Source: Prolixibacteraceae bacterium (GTDB lineage: Bacteria; Bacteroidota; Bacteroidia; Bacteroidales; Prolixibacteraceae). From it: a DNA stretch of 6,732 nucleotides. The DNA is taken from contig SKHV01000071.1 of NCBI GenBank assembly GCA_007116765.1, positions 1 to 6,732 of the forward strand. Reading direction: 5' to 3'. Below the pieces are notes generated by a model that saw nothing but the letters and a program-made list of their open reading frames with translations, made no database searches and was not told the origin of the DNA. Below, in pieces: positions 1 through 6,731 of the stretch. Every line of letters begins with the position of its first letter. Position 1 is the stretch's first letter. The position numbers and the translations under genes were made by a program.

Positions 1-1498
1 AATCTTGTGAATGAGATAACTGTGATTGAATAGCTGAAGTTAATTGTAAACTGATATCTTCTCCAGAATCTGGATCAGGCTCATCCAGATACGCTACCTC
101 CACATAGAAATGCGTAATCCTGGCGGACCTGTTTTCAGGGTTGCCCGCGACTTCTGTGTAAAGTTGAGTTACCCTAGCACTAGGCACCGGGATTTCAACA
201 TTTTCTACTACGTCAGCATCAACTACCGTAACTGTTCCAGAATACCCGTTAGGCCAGCTTGTCTCGTAACCTTTGTTATCATTCAAGCCACGTATGTGGA
301 CCGTGTATGGGATATCCTCTGCTGGATCGACTGCCAGAAACTCTACGGTCCCGGTAGATGGAACAGCTTTTATCTCATCATTGAAATCGACATATGCCAC
401 CGCAGCAGGATCATCTGCATCATCGTAAACAAACAGCCAATCTAAAGATGGCGAATACCCTGTAGCTGTCATCTTGACCCTGGTTCGCAAATACATTCCG
501 GTCAAGTCAGCAGGTAAGTTGTCGATACTCGCCCCATTTACCTGAACAGCCCAATCTACTTCAGCAGGTAATTCCGAATCACTATCAGTGATCGCGGTCT
601 CAACAGTTAAGGTCGCTCCACTGGGGGTGTTTGCTTGCCATTTAATCTTTAAGTCAGGTTCAGTTACGCCATAAGAGTTGAGGCTTGTAGGAGGAGAAAC
701 GCGATGCCCTTCAGGGAGAACCTTGGTTATTTTTGCGTAACCATGCCCAGAATTTACACCAGATGTAGTTTCGTCAAGCAGTTCTCCACCAGAAGAACCG
801 CCACCACCTGGGGCAAAAGTACTCTGACCGCCGCCACCTCCATACCAGCCGCCGCCACCACCAGAAGCGTAAAAACCAGTTCTATTGCCGCCTATACCAA
901 AAGCACCATTCGCAGCGCCGCCAGCTTCTTGAGTACCGCCAAATCCAGGGTTTTCACTACCGTTGTCCCCTGTTAATCCACCGCCATTGCCTCCAATGCG
1001 GGCACCGGTATTGTTGCCTCCACCCCCACCTGCTACCAATTTCCTGTCTGTCAATGCTTGTCCATCTATACGAAAGTCAGTAGCCCCCCCACCCCCTGTG
1101 CCATAACTTGCTTGGTTCCCATTCCCTCCACCATTCCATCCGCCTACTGTAGATGTTCCTGGATGCTGCCCCACATAAATATAAACTGTTTTTTCTTCCG
1201 TTAACTCTAGCCACCCATTTGCATAGCCCCCAAAACCTTCTGAAGTACTATTTGTCCCCCCTTGCGCCCCCCAAGCCTCAAGGAAATAAGTACCGGGGTC
1301 TAAAGTGACTTCCTGAACTGACCCTGTATAAGAATAAGTTGTTTCGACATTTGCTAATTGCAAACTGTTGTTTTTTGCTACTACATCATCCAACACCCCT
1401 GATTCAAAATCAGAATTTGAAAACCCCGACTCTACTGCGTCACAACCAATGGTGTTGGACAGTGAGTCCGAAATGTTGAATGTTACTTTGTGGCTCAT
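1..1498 (-). CDS. Phage adhesin-like protein with ALK-type glycine-rich domain (partial, runs off left edge)
   Basis: The frame is open from the ATG at 1498 to the window edge, giving 499 residues with no stop. The ATG overlaps the previous TGA by four bases, and AAGG at 1509-1506 ends seven bases before it. Residues about 56-259 match the glycine-rich domain of ALK/LTK receptors and many bacterial and phage surface proteins (PF12810 type): YTGSVQEVTLDPGTYFLEAW (57-76), GAQGG, VYIYVGQ (105-111), GGGGATDFRIDG (135-146), RKLVAGGGGG (152-161), and HGYAKIT (252-258). A module related to one in the 710-residue protein flanks it: DFESGVLDD and SLQLAN (30-50) before, and IKWQANTPSGATLTVET (285-301), W316 and YLRTRV (336-341) after. 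Residues 360-499 look beta-rich and include VEFLAVDPAEDIPYTVHIRG (385-404). They match no family I can name. The gene is GC-richer than most of the cassette. It is probably a tail fibre or spike component. Confidence 0.8.
   Translation of the reverse strand, partial: MSHKVTFNISDSLSNTIGCDAVESGFSNSDFESGVLDDVVAKNNSLQLANVETTYSYTGSVQEVTLDPGTYFLEAWGAQGGTNSTSEGFGGYANGWLELTEEKTVYIYVGQHPGTSTVGGWNGGGNGNQASYGTGGGGATDFRIDGQALTDRKLVAGGGGGNNTGARIGGNGGGLTGDNGSENPGFGGTQEAGGAANGAFGIGGNRTGFYASGGGGGWYGGGGGQSTFAPGGGGSSGGELLDETTSGVNSGHGYAKITKVLPEGHRVSPPTSLNSYGVTEPDLKIKWQANTPSGATLTVETAITDSDSELPAEVDWAVQVNGASIDNLPADLTGMYLRTRVKMTATGYSPSLDWLFVYDDADDPAAVAYVDFNDEIKAVPSTGTVEFLAVDPAEDIPYTVHIRGLNDNKGYETSWPNGYSGTVTVVDADVVENVEIPVPSARVTQLYTEVAGNPENRSARITHFYVEVAYLDEPDPDSGEDISLQLTSAIQSQLSHSQD
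785..1270 (-). repeat. Low-complexity glycine-codon tract
   Basis: Residues 77-238 of the partial gene are dense in glycine, so the plus strand shows runs such as gccgccaccacc and cccccc. The tract includes GGG and GGC/GGT codon runs, among them a run of seven C on the plus strand near 1084-1090. It is coding low complexity and has no fixed repeat unit. It explains the spurious plus-strand reading frame at 704-976. Confidence 0.6.
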
Positions 1499-2496
1499 GC
1501 GCTGACCTTGAACCCGAAATCTGTGTCATTGAACTTTGCCACAGACCAGTCCGTATTATCAGGAGCTTTATTGAAAACGGCCCGCTGTGCGGTATTTTCT
1601 ACGGCAGGATAAGCGGTTGGTAAAAATATCTCATCCGAAACCTCATCCATACCCTTTTTCGCAATCAGCTCCAGTGCCCTGTCGCCAGCATCGTCTTTCC
1701 GGGCAACCACACCTACCGCAACAGCCTTGACTGTCACTCCCGATGGCATATCCTCAACACCGTAAATGTCAGTATGTCCAAGAGTGTTGCTGGACACATA
1801 TGTTGTGTCTCCGTCTTGCACATCCTGGTTGACACGACTGTAGTTGTCGCTTCCAGCGTTCGGTGTAAATTGCACTGACTCATCTGATTCTGGCTTACGC
1901 AAGTAGGAAATCAGTTCGCCTTGCCAATCGTCGGCTATGAAGATGTTGTCGTAGTAGACATTGCTGGTTTGGCAAGAACCAAAATGAATATTCCCTATAT
2001 TTGAGTCGCCCGTATTCAGTCCGGTTTCAGAAATAACAAGCTCACCATTTATTTTTATATGCACCTCACCTTCTGTCGCATGAGATTTCAATTTCATTTC
2101 AAAATGGGCCAATGCTGCGCTAATATTAGTATCTGCTGACGCTAAAAAAGTGTTGTGAAGAAAAGCAGCTAAGTTTGTGCTTCGATTTCTAATAGTAAAC
2201 CAACTAGCGCCTGTCCCTATCGAAAGGAGATTGTCCCGAAGAGATGAAAAAGACGAAGACCCGTTGTTCGTGCCCAATCCCTTTACATGAAACCCGACAA
2301 CTTTAATTGCGTTTGATGTGAATTTTGAAATATTGAAAATATAGGTGTTTGCGGACAGACGCAAACACTTTCCCCCATCATAGCCATTTGTTGCGTCGTA
2401 CCATGTTCCAACTGCTGTGTTTCTACCACTCAACAAAGCAAGGACATCCGCATTGCTGCCGCAACCTTCAAACCCTGTAAAATATTCAATACCCAT
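1495..2496 (-). CDS. Phage virion protein: lectin-like N-terminal domain plus conserved phage C-terminal domain (paralogue of the 352-residue protein)
   Basis: This 333-residue protein shares its plan with the gene at 5579-6637. It opens with YFTGFEGCGSNADV (5-18). The N-terminal part (about 1-190) looks like a concanavalin-type sandwich, with HFEMKLKSHATEGEVHIKIN (131-150) followed by a turn and YYDNIFIADD (181-190). The C-terminal part (about 210-333) holds FTPNAGSDNYSRV, TTYVSSNTLGHTDIYG (231-246), AVAVGVVARKDDAGDRALEL (258-277) and FNDTDFGFKV (322-331). This is a domain type I recognise from many tailed-phage structural proteins of unknown function. AAGGGG at 2508-2503 ends six bases before the ATG. 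The stop overlaps the next start by four bases (ATGA). Base composition is nearer 45-50% GC over the C-terminal half and lower but variable over the N-terminal half. A role in host or surface binding is inferred from the fold. Confidence 0.8.
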   Translation of the reverse strand: MGIEYFTGFEGCGSNADVLALLSGRNTAVGTWYDATNGYDGGKCLRLSANTYIFNISKFTSNAIKVVGFHVKGLGTNNGSSSFSSLRDNLLSIGTGASWFTIRNRSTNLAAFLHNTFLASADTNISAALAHFEMKLKSHATEGEVHIKINGELVISETGLNTGDSNIGNIHFGSCQTSNVYYDNIFIADDWQGELISYLRKPESDESVQFTPNAGSDNYSRVNQDVQDGDTTYVSSNTLGHTDIYGVEDMPSGVTVKAVAVGVVARKDDAGDRALELIAKKGMDEVSDEIFLPTAYPAVENTAQRAVFNKAPDNTDWSVAKFNDTDFGFKVSA

Positions 2497-2507
2497 AAAC
2501 TACCCCT

Positions 2508-3080
2508 TTAAGGACTAAAAACTATTTTACCTAAAGGAGCATCCGCCCAATTAGCATGACGAACATCCCCATCAATAGCAGAAATGGCTTGAAAACTCAT
2601 ACTATTCCCTATTGGCGTTTCAGTTACAAAACTTAATCCAATAGAAGAAACAATTTTTGCTTTCGGAATGATATAGCGCATAGTATTTCCAGATACATTT
2701 GGAAACTTAAAATAAATTTCTAATCTCCAAATATTCCCAGGCTGATTAAAAGGAAAGGAAGCATCTAATGTGCTTCCTAAAGCTAAACCATCCCCGCCTA
2801 AAGAGATCAGAACATTTCTTGGAGTGATTTCGAGAGCAGTGCAGGCAACAGTGAGAGATTTTAAATTAGTAAAAACATCTGTTAAAAACTCTGACCCAGC
2901 TTTAGCTGTTTGCCTTACTTCATTTATTGTATCCAAAGTTATATTCGTAGTATAACCAATATAGTTTGAGCCATAAACTAAGCAAGGGGAAGTATCCGAT
3001 ATATGGCTACTCGCATTCCCTATTAAAAGAACACCTCTTCCAATAGCTAAAGAATTGCGAAGAATAAAATTATTTCTCAT
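2508..3080 (-). CDS. Putative phage tail tube-like structural protein
   Basis: This 190-residue protein has no motif that proves its identity. Its layout resembles tail tube subunits of siphovirus or myovirus type. An early strand pair ends in NYIGYTTNITLDTINEVRQT (39-58). A segment reading LTVACTALEITPRNVLISLGG (76-96, given here without flanks) is like the tube-protein stretch that ends in a helix with an N-L-A-L core. A late strand pair has MRYIIPKAKIVSSIGLSF (134-151) and SMSFQAISAIDGD (160-172), typical of the C-terminal sandwich. No signal peptide or membrane helix is visible. The gene is AT-rich like its upstream neighbours, and 11 bases separate it from the next gene. It could instead be another small virion protein of the same fold class. 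A profile or structure comparison would decide. Confidence 0.45.
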   Translation of the reverse strand: MRNNFILRNSLAIGRGVLLIGNASSHISDTSPCLVYGSNYIGYTTNITLDTINEVRQTAKAGSEFLTDVFTNLKSLTVACTALEITPRNVLISLGGDGLALGSTLDASFPFNQPGNIWRLEIYFKFPNVSGNTMRYIIPKAKIVSSIGLSFVTETPIGNSMSFQAISAIDGDVRHANWADAPLGKIVFSP

Positions 3081-3087
3081 CAAAATA

Positions 3088-3091
3088 CCTC
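3088..3091 (-). promoter_or_regulatory. Shine-Dalgarno GAGG that selects the ATG at 3080
   Basis: GAGG overlaps the TGA stop of the DUF2793-like gene and ends seven bases before the ATG at 3080. An in-frame TTG directly upstream (3083-3081) would be only four bases away and would add one residue. ATG with normal spacing is the better choice. Confidence 0.65.
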
Positions 3092-3440
3092 ACAAAGAAA
3101 CTAAATCTTCCCAAACTAAATCAGTGTACACTCGTAAAACTTTTCTATTCTTAACCCAACAAAGCCAGCCTTCTTCCGGGACATAAAAATTCCATATTCC
3201 ATCTCTTCTAACAGCTATTTTCCGTTCATGTCCTAACCATACATCATAAGCTCCTTCATGCACAATATATCTATCACCTTCATTTGGATTGGAAGGAGGA
3301 ATAACTAAATTATCAGCAATAACGGAAAGATGAACAATAGCTCCTAATTTAAGTAAATTATTGTCTATTCCTATATTCCAGCCAGATTCACGAAATTCCC
3401 ATCCATAATTCAAATGTAAATTTGGGTCTTGTTTAGACAT
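3090..3440 (-). CDS. DUF2793-like small phage protein
   Basis: This 116-residue protein matches the remembered pattern of the DUF2793 family, found in phage and gene-transfer-agent tail or spike proteins. Recognisable parts are an N-terminal helix-like stretch ending LKLGAIVHLSV (30-40), PPSNPNEGDRYIV (48-60), then VWLGHERKIAV (67-77), GIWNFYVPEEGWLCWV (81-96) and a closing VYTDLVWEDL. In known members this domain is usually part of a longer protein. Here it stands alone. The N-terminus also lacks the AQKHVTHNEAL-like segment typical of many members and has GWNIGIDNNLL instead. GGAG at 3451-3448 ends seven bases before the ATG, and the gap from the previous gene is two bases. The domain's biochemical role is not established, so only a virion role is inferred from context. 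Confidence 0.7.
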   Translation of the reverse strand: MSKQDPNLHLNYGWEFRESGWNIGIDNNLLKLGAIVHLSVIADNLVIPPSNPNEGDRYIVHEGAYDVWLGHERKIAVRRDGIWNFYVPEEGWLCWVKNRKVLRVYTDLVWEDLVSL

Positions 3441-3442
3441 AT

Positions 3443-5575
3443 TTATTCTCCATAAGCTAATCCATAATACATACCCCAGCCTCTAGCCTCCAAAGTATGC
3501 GTCTGCGCTTGCCAGGACTTAAATCCATCTCTAACACTGAATAATTCTGCTGTCAAAGTATCATGTAGACGAGTTCCAAGCATACCAGGAACATAAGAAA
3601 ATTGATCAAAATAATAATTAGGCAAACCTCCAGATGTTCCAGAAGCATTAAAACAAAAACATCCATTAAAATGGAAAGAACTTCCCTCCGAAGGTATCAA
3701 CTCATTCTCAACAACAACTTGATAATTTAAAGGTTCCAATTGACCAGTTTCCCATATTTTACCAGCAATAAATTTATCAGAACAAAATAATTTCATTTGA
3801 TAAAAAGTATCTATTTGCCAATCAAAATGAATTCCTCCTAATAAGCCGTATTCTCCATCAATATATGCTCCTAATTCCAATTGACGATGACGTTTGCCAT
3901 TACTCGTTATACTGCAACTTAAAACATAGCAATTAGCTGTGTGTCTGTTCATCCCTGATCCACGTGCAAATATACCAAAATAACGTGTTCCAGCTACAAT
4001 AGGAGTTTCATATTCCTCTCCTAAATCTACTCCCATTATCTGAATAGCTAAATCATGCAATAAAGGTTGTTTTTCTAAATCAGGGGTTAATAAAGTTTGC
4101 CTAACCCACAAAACTTGATTTTCCGCAAAAATACTTCCTTCGTCAATTCCATAAATAGGAGAATTATTTAAAGCTCTGCTCCATTCAGAATCATCGTCTA
4201 CAATTTCTCCATCAAACCCAATATACGTTTCAATTATAACATCTGTGCCATCCGGCACTGTCTCATTCCATTCTATAAGAGAATACTCAATTGGATCAAA
4301 AAAAGCATCTTCTTCATTTTCAAAATAAGGAAGAGGAATAGGTATAGAAATCCGTGTTCCTGAAAAAACTCCCTCAGTTAATTGCAAATTATCCCCATCT
4401 GCAATTGTATTACTCAAAGTTCCATTACTCCAATCATCCGTTGTTGCTTCAAAAACATCAGCAAAAACAGTTCGTCCTGTATATTCATGTAAAGGTTCTC
4501 CAGCGGCTGTTTGATCGGTTCTAACTCTATCAACTTTAGCACTAGCACTAATTAAACAATTTCCTGCATATTTTTTTAACCAAAATAATCCTTGAGGACG
4601 ATTATTTGTATTTGGGGGAACAAACCGTAATACTTGATCTTCTTTAGCTCCTGCATATTCTACAACTTCCCAATTTGCCCAATTAGATGTTGATTCAAAG
4701 CACGGATACCAATCAAATGGAGGATAATTTGGAATATATGTATAACAAATGGCTGCTTTCTCTATATATTGATGGGTTACACGAATCTCTGGCTTATCAG
4801 CAATAACAGCGGTTTCTTTATACGCTAAAGTAGTACGATAATCACTTTCATTTGGGTTAAACCACGTATGATTATATAAATGAGCATCATTTCCAGGAAC
4901 ACTATTAAAAGCAGTTGACCCAATACCCTCATCAAATTTCCAATAACCAACTAATCCTGCTTCTGTACTATCTACTCTTTGTGAAAAGTTTTCTTGTATT
5001 TGAGATGCTGAACGAACATAATTCCATATTCTAAAATCAGAAATTGATAATGCAGCGTAATTACTGCTCCTAGTTCTTGCTATTCGGATGCCCGTATCAA
5101 ATGTACTTGGCCAATCACTTGGTTTTTCTAATGCGCGAATATATATGCCATTAATATAAAATAAAAAAGAACTGACATTATCTACCATTGCAAAATGGTT
5201 CCACCCCCCATTTAATAATAAATTAGTCTCACTTTCCGTAAAATGTAATACACGCGAGCCAATAGGCCACCTTTCCAAACGAAACTGTAAAAGACGGGAG
5301 GTAGTAACTGTTAAATCAAAAGACCTTTCATCAATCGAAAGCTGTGTTATTAATAATGGCAAATCAGAGGAAAATCCCCGTATCATCGAAGCAGCTATCC
5401 AAAATTCAAAAGTAAAATTATTACTCAGTCTAATAGCATCATACACATCAATTTGAGCGTATGCCCCATTTGAGGAAAATCCCGGTGAATTATTAAAATA
5501 ACAAGCATGTCCGTCAATAGGATTAAGAAAGGAAGCATGTCCTTCCTCTGAATTATATGAATTAAGTATTGTCAT
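3443..5575 (-). CDS. Large phage adhesin-like protein with LamG domain and interrupted second lectin-like domain
   Basis: This 710-residue protein is likely a virion-attached binding protein. Residues about 22-245 carry hallmarks of the LamG/concanavalin-like family (Laminin_G_3 type): FTFEFWI (54-60), GWNHFAMV (124-131), FYINGIYI (139-146), ISDFRIWNYVRSASQI (178-193) and GLVGYWKFDEGIGSTAFNS (207-225). A second lectin-like domain seems to begin near 285 and resume at about 525-662, with FGIFARGSG (533-541), FYQMKLF (591-597), GKIWETGQLEP (605-615) and YYFDQFSYVP (654-663). Between these halves lies a module (about 370-512) with SGTRIS (405-410), IEWNETVPDGTDV (434-446) and VRQTLLTP (491-498). 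The start is well supported: GGAG at 5585-5582 ends six bases before the ATG and lies at the end of the preceding gene, three bases away. No transmembrane segment or catalytic motif is seen. LamG domains often bind glycans, but the ligand here is unknown. Confidence 0.8.
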   Translation of the reverse strand: MTILNSYNSEEGHASFLNPIDGHACYFNNSPGFSSNGAYAQIDVYDAIRLSNNFTFEFWIAASMIRGFSSDLPLLITQLSIDERSFDLTVTTSRLLQFRLERWPIGSRVLHFTESETNLLLNGGWNHFAMVDNVSSFLFYINGIYIRALEKPSDWPSTFDTGIRIARTRSSNYAALSISDFRIWNYVRSASQIQENFSQRVDSTEAGLVGYWKFDEGIGSTAFNSVPGNDAHLYNHTWFNPNESDYRTTLAYKETAVIADKPEIRVTHQYIEKAAICYTYIPNYPPFDWYPCFESTSNWANWEVVEYAGAKEDQVLRFVPPNTNNRPQGLFWLKKYAGNCLISASAKVDRVRTDQTAAGEPLHEYTGRTVFADVFEATTDDWSNGTLSNTIADGDNLQLTEGVFSGTRISIPIPLPYFENEEDAFFDPIEYSLIEWNETVPDGTDVIIETYIGFDGEIVDDDSEWSRALNNSPIYGIDEGSIFAENQVLWVRQTLLTPDLEKQPLLHDLAIQIMGVDLGEEYETPIVAGTRYFGIFARGSGMNRHTANCYVLSCSITSNGKRHRQLELGAYIDGEYGLLGGIHFDWQIDTFYQMKLFCSDKFIAGKIWETGQLEPLNYQVVVENELIPSEGSSFHFNGCFCFNASGTSGGLPNYYFDQFSYVPGMLGTRLHDTLTAELFSVRDGFKSWQAQTHTLEARGWGMYYGLAYGE
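4040..4468 (-). other. Inserted beta-rich module within the 710-residue protein
   Basis: Residues 370-512 contain a unit with an aromatic-SGT-L-L start (DDWSNGTLSNT, NLQL), then SGTRISIP, IEWNETVPDGT, a tryptophan at 465 and VRQTLLTP followed by QPLLHDLAIQI. The same ordered motifs occur in the gene at 1498-1. Spacing is identical in two intervals: 29 residues between the two tryptophans, and 12 residues from the VR/LR arginine to the proline of the closing strand. The boundaries are estimates. The unit resembles strand-rich modules found in phage and bacterial surface proteins, but I do not give it a family name. Confidence 0.55.
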
Positions 5576-5578
5576 TTT

Positions 5579-6637
5579 TTACTCCACAAGTTCAATTCCG
5601 AATTCTAAATCATTTAATTTCTCTCTAGTTATCTCTGAACCATTCGGCATTACATCAAATGTTTCTCTAAACGCAACAGAATTAGTATATCTATCTGGCA
5701 CAAAAAATCTTCTGCCAGAATAATCTTGATCATCAGTACGTACTAAATTTTTTATACCTATTTTACCTCCAGCTTCCATTGTTCTCGTTACATTTTGGAG
5801 CGTAAATCCTAATGGAGTAAATCCTTCTGGAATTTCTGTTTGTTTACAAGTAAATTTATGCCCTAATGTATCACTTGTTACATAATTAGCATCACTCTTT
5901 GTTTGTAACATGGGATGCAAATATGCCCCAGATGAAGGCTGAAATCCACCACTATCTTTATCCCAAAATCCATCTTCTGTAGGTAAACTATAAAAAGAAC
6001 GTACTTCCCCTAATATTTTATTTTTGTGTATCCACATATTGTCCCAATAAACAACTACCCCATGCTGATAAGGTACGTTAGATATAGTGTCCCAATATAC
6101 TTGGGAGAAAAAATCATCTGACGCAATAGATAATCCAGATTTATTAAATATCTCATCTTGATTTAATACAATCTGTATTTTTCCAATAGTTTTATCTATC
6201 AGAATAGAAGCATGTTGGTATATATTAATAGGGCGAAACCAAGTGGAAATTACTTCTATAATACTCCCCCCTACACGTATAACTATTTCTGTATTAGTAG
6301 TACACACTGTTATAGTTGCAGAATTAGTCGAATGGATACGAAATATATTTCTAAAACTTCCAAAATTAGCGTGACCTTGTTGTGGAGGAACAGTCTGAAG
6401 AAAATGCCCTCCCATAGCTATAGTTTTTGTATTTAAATTAGAAACAGTTTGTCCTATCCAATTACGATCTGCTGCTCCATCCCAAAAATGTATAAGCCCA
6501 ACTGCTTTTGACCCCATATATCCCATATTATCATATAGTCCCCCATGCCATTTAAAATGTGTAAAAGCAAACAGATGTCCCACATCTGCTGTAGAAACGC
6601 ACCCTTCTAGCCCAGTAAAAAAAATTAAATCACTCAT
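5579..6637 (-). CDS. Phage virion protein: lectin-like N-terminal domain plus conserved phage C-terminal domain
   Basis: This 352-residue protein is probably part of a tail fibre, spike or other virion appendage. Residues 1-205 look like a concanavalin/LamG-type beta-sandwich. They open with FFTGLEGCVSTADV and end with a strand reading VVVYWDNMWIH, like the YYDNIFI strand of the paralogue at 1495-2496. A linker (about 206-248) leads to a C-terminal domain (about 249-352) with NYVTSDTLGH, IPEG and NDLEFG. That domain type recurs in tailed-phage structural proteins, where a TYVxSxxxGxxD stretch is followed by an ARKxDAG stretch. No catalytic residues, signal peptide or membrane segment are visible. 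I chose the ATG at 6637. A longer reading from 6688 would add 17 residues overlapping the upstream gene, with no counterpart in the paralogue. The gene is very AT-rich: the 60 bases from 6121 are 23% GC. Function in attachment is inferred. Confidence 0.75.
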   Translation of the reverse strand: MSDLIFFTGLEGCVSTADVGHLFAFTHFKWHGGLYDNMGYMGSKAVGLIHFWDGAADRNWIGQTVSNLNTKTIAMGGHFLQTVPPQQGHANFGSFRNIFRIHSTNSATITVCTTNTEIVIRVGGSIIEVISTWFRPINIYQHASILIDKTIGKIQIVLNQDEIFNKSGLSIASDDFFSQVYWDTISNVPYQHGVVVYWDNMWIHKNKILGEVRSFYSLPTEDGFWDKDSGGFQPSSGAYLHPMLQTKSDANYVTSDTLGHKFTCKQTEIPEGFTPLGFTLQNVTRTMEAGGKIGIKNLVRTDDQDYSGRRFFVPDRYTNSVAFRETFDVMPNGSEITREKLNDLEFGIELVE

Positions 6638-6731
6638 AACGTGCTCCAAAATTTGTAATAGATACTTCTGTATCAAATTGAGCCTCATACACTAGCATTG
6701 AATCCTCTTTTTCCATTTCTCTTGTATAAGT
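6630..6731 (-). CDS. 3' end of an upstream phage structural gene (partial)
   Basis: One minus-strand frame is open from the right edge to a TGA at 6632-6630. It gives 33 residues ending in FDTEVSITNFGARYE. The start lies outside the window, so the gene cannot be identified. Support for it being real is indirect. The frame is open to the edge, whereas the frame beginning at base 6732 meets a stop after 15 codons. Its stop also sits 8 bases inside the next gene (ATGAGTGA), a common arrangement in translationally coupled phage operons. The DTxVSxTxFGA pattern looks like the end of a beta-rich virion protein, but that is an impression and not a family assignment. Confidence 0.6.
   Translation of the reverse strand, partial: TYTREMEKEDSMLVYEAQFDTEVSITNFGARYE
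6644..6647 (-). promoter_or_regulatory. Shine-Dalgarno GGAG that fixes the start at 6637
   Basis: GGAG on the minus strand lies six bases before the ATG at 6637. It lies within the coding sequence of the upstream gene. This site, together with the shared N-terminal motif described for the paralogue, selects 6637 over the longer in-frame start at 6688. Confidence 0.75.

Noticed and set aside
110..445. Plus-strand open frame of 111 codons
   Set aside because: It lies entirely antisense to the long, well-supported minus-strand frame 1498-1. It has no family-like sequence and is rich in Cys, Ile and Tyr, as expected of a shadow frame.
704..976. Plus-strand open frame of 90 codons
   Set aside because: It is the antisense of the glycine-codon tract. 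The Thr/Ala/Ser-rich translation is a by-product of that low complexity.
2770..2955. Plus-strand open frame of 61 codons
   Set aside because: It is short and antisense to the tail tube-like gene, with no recognisable domain.
3081..3083. TTG start directly before the ATG of the tail tube-like gene
   Set aside because: The spacing from GAGG is only four bases, while the adjacent ATG has seven. ATG is preferred.
6212..6436. Plus-strand open frame of 74 codons
   Set aside because: It is antisense to the lectin-like half of the 352-residue protein, and its translation looks like noise.
6638..6688. Longer start at 6688 for the 352-residue protein
   Set aside because: The extra 17 residues overlap the upstream gene and have no counterpart in the paralogue. 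The ATG at 6637 has GGAG at ideal spacing.
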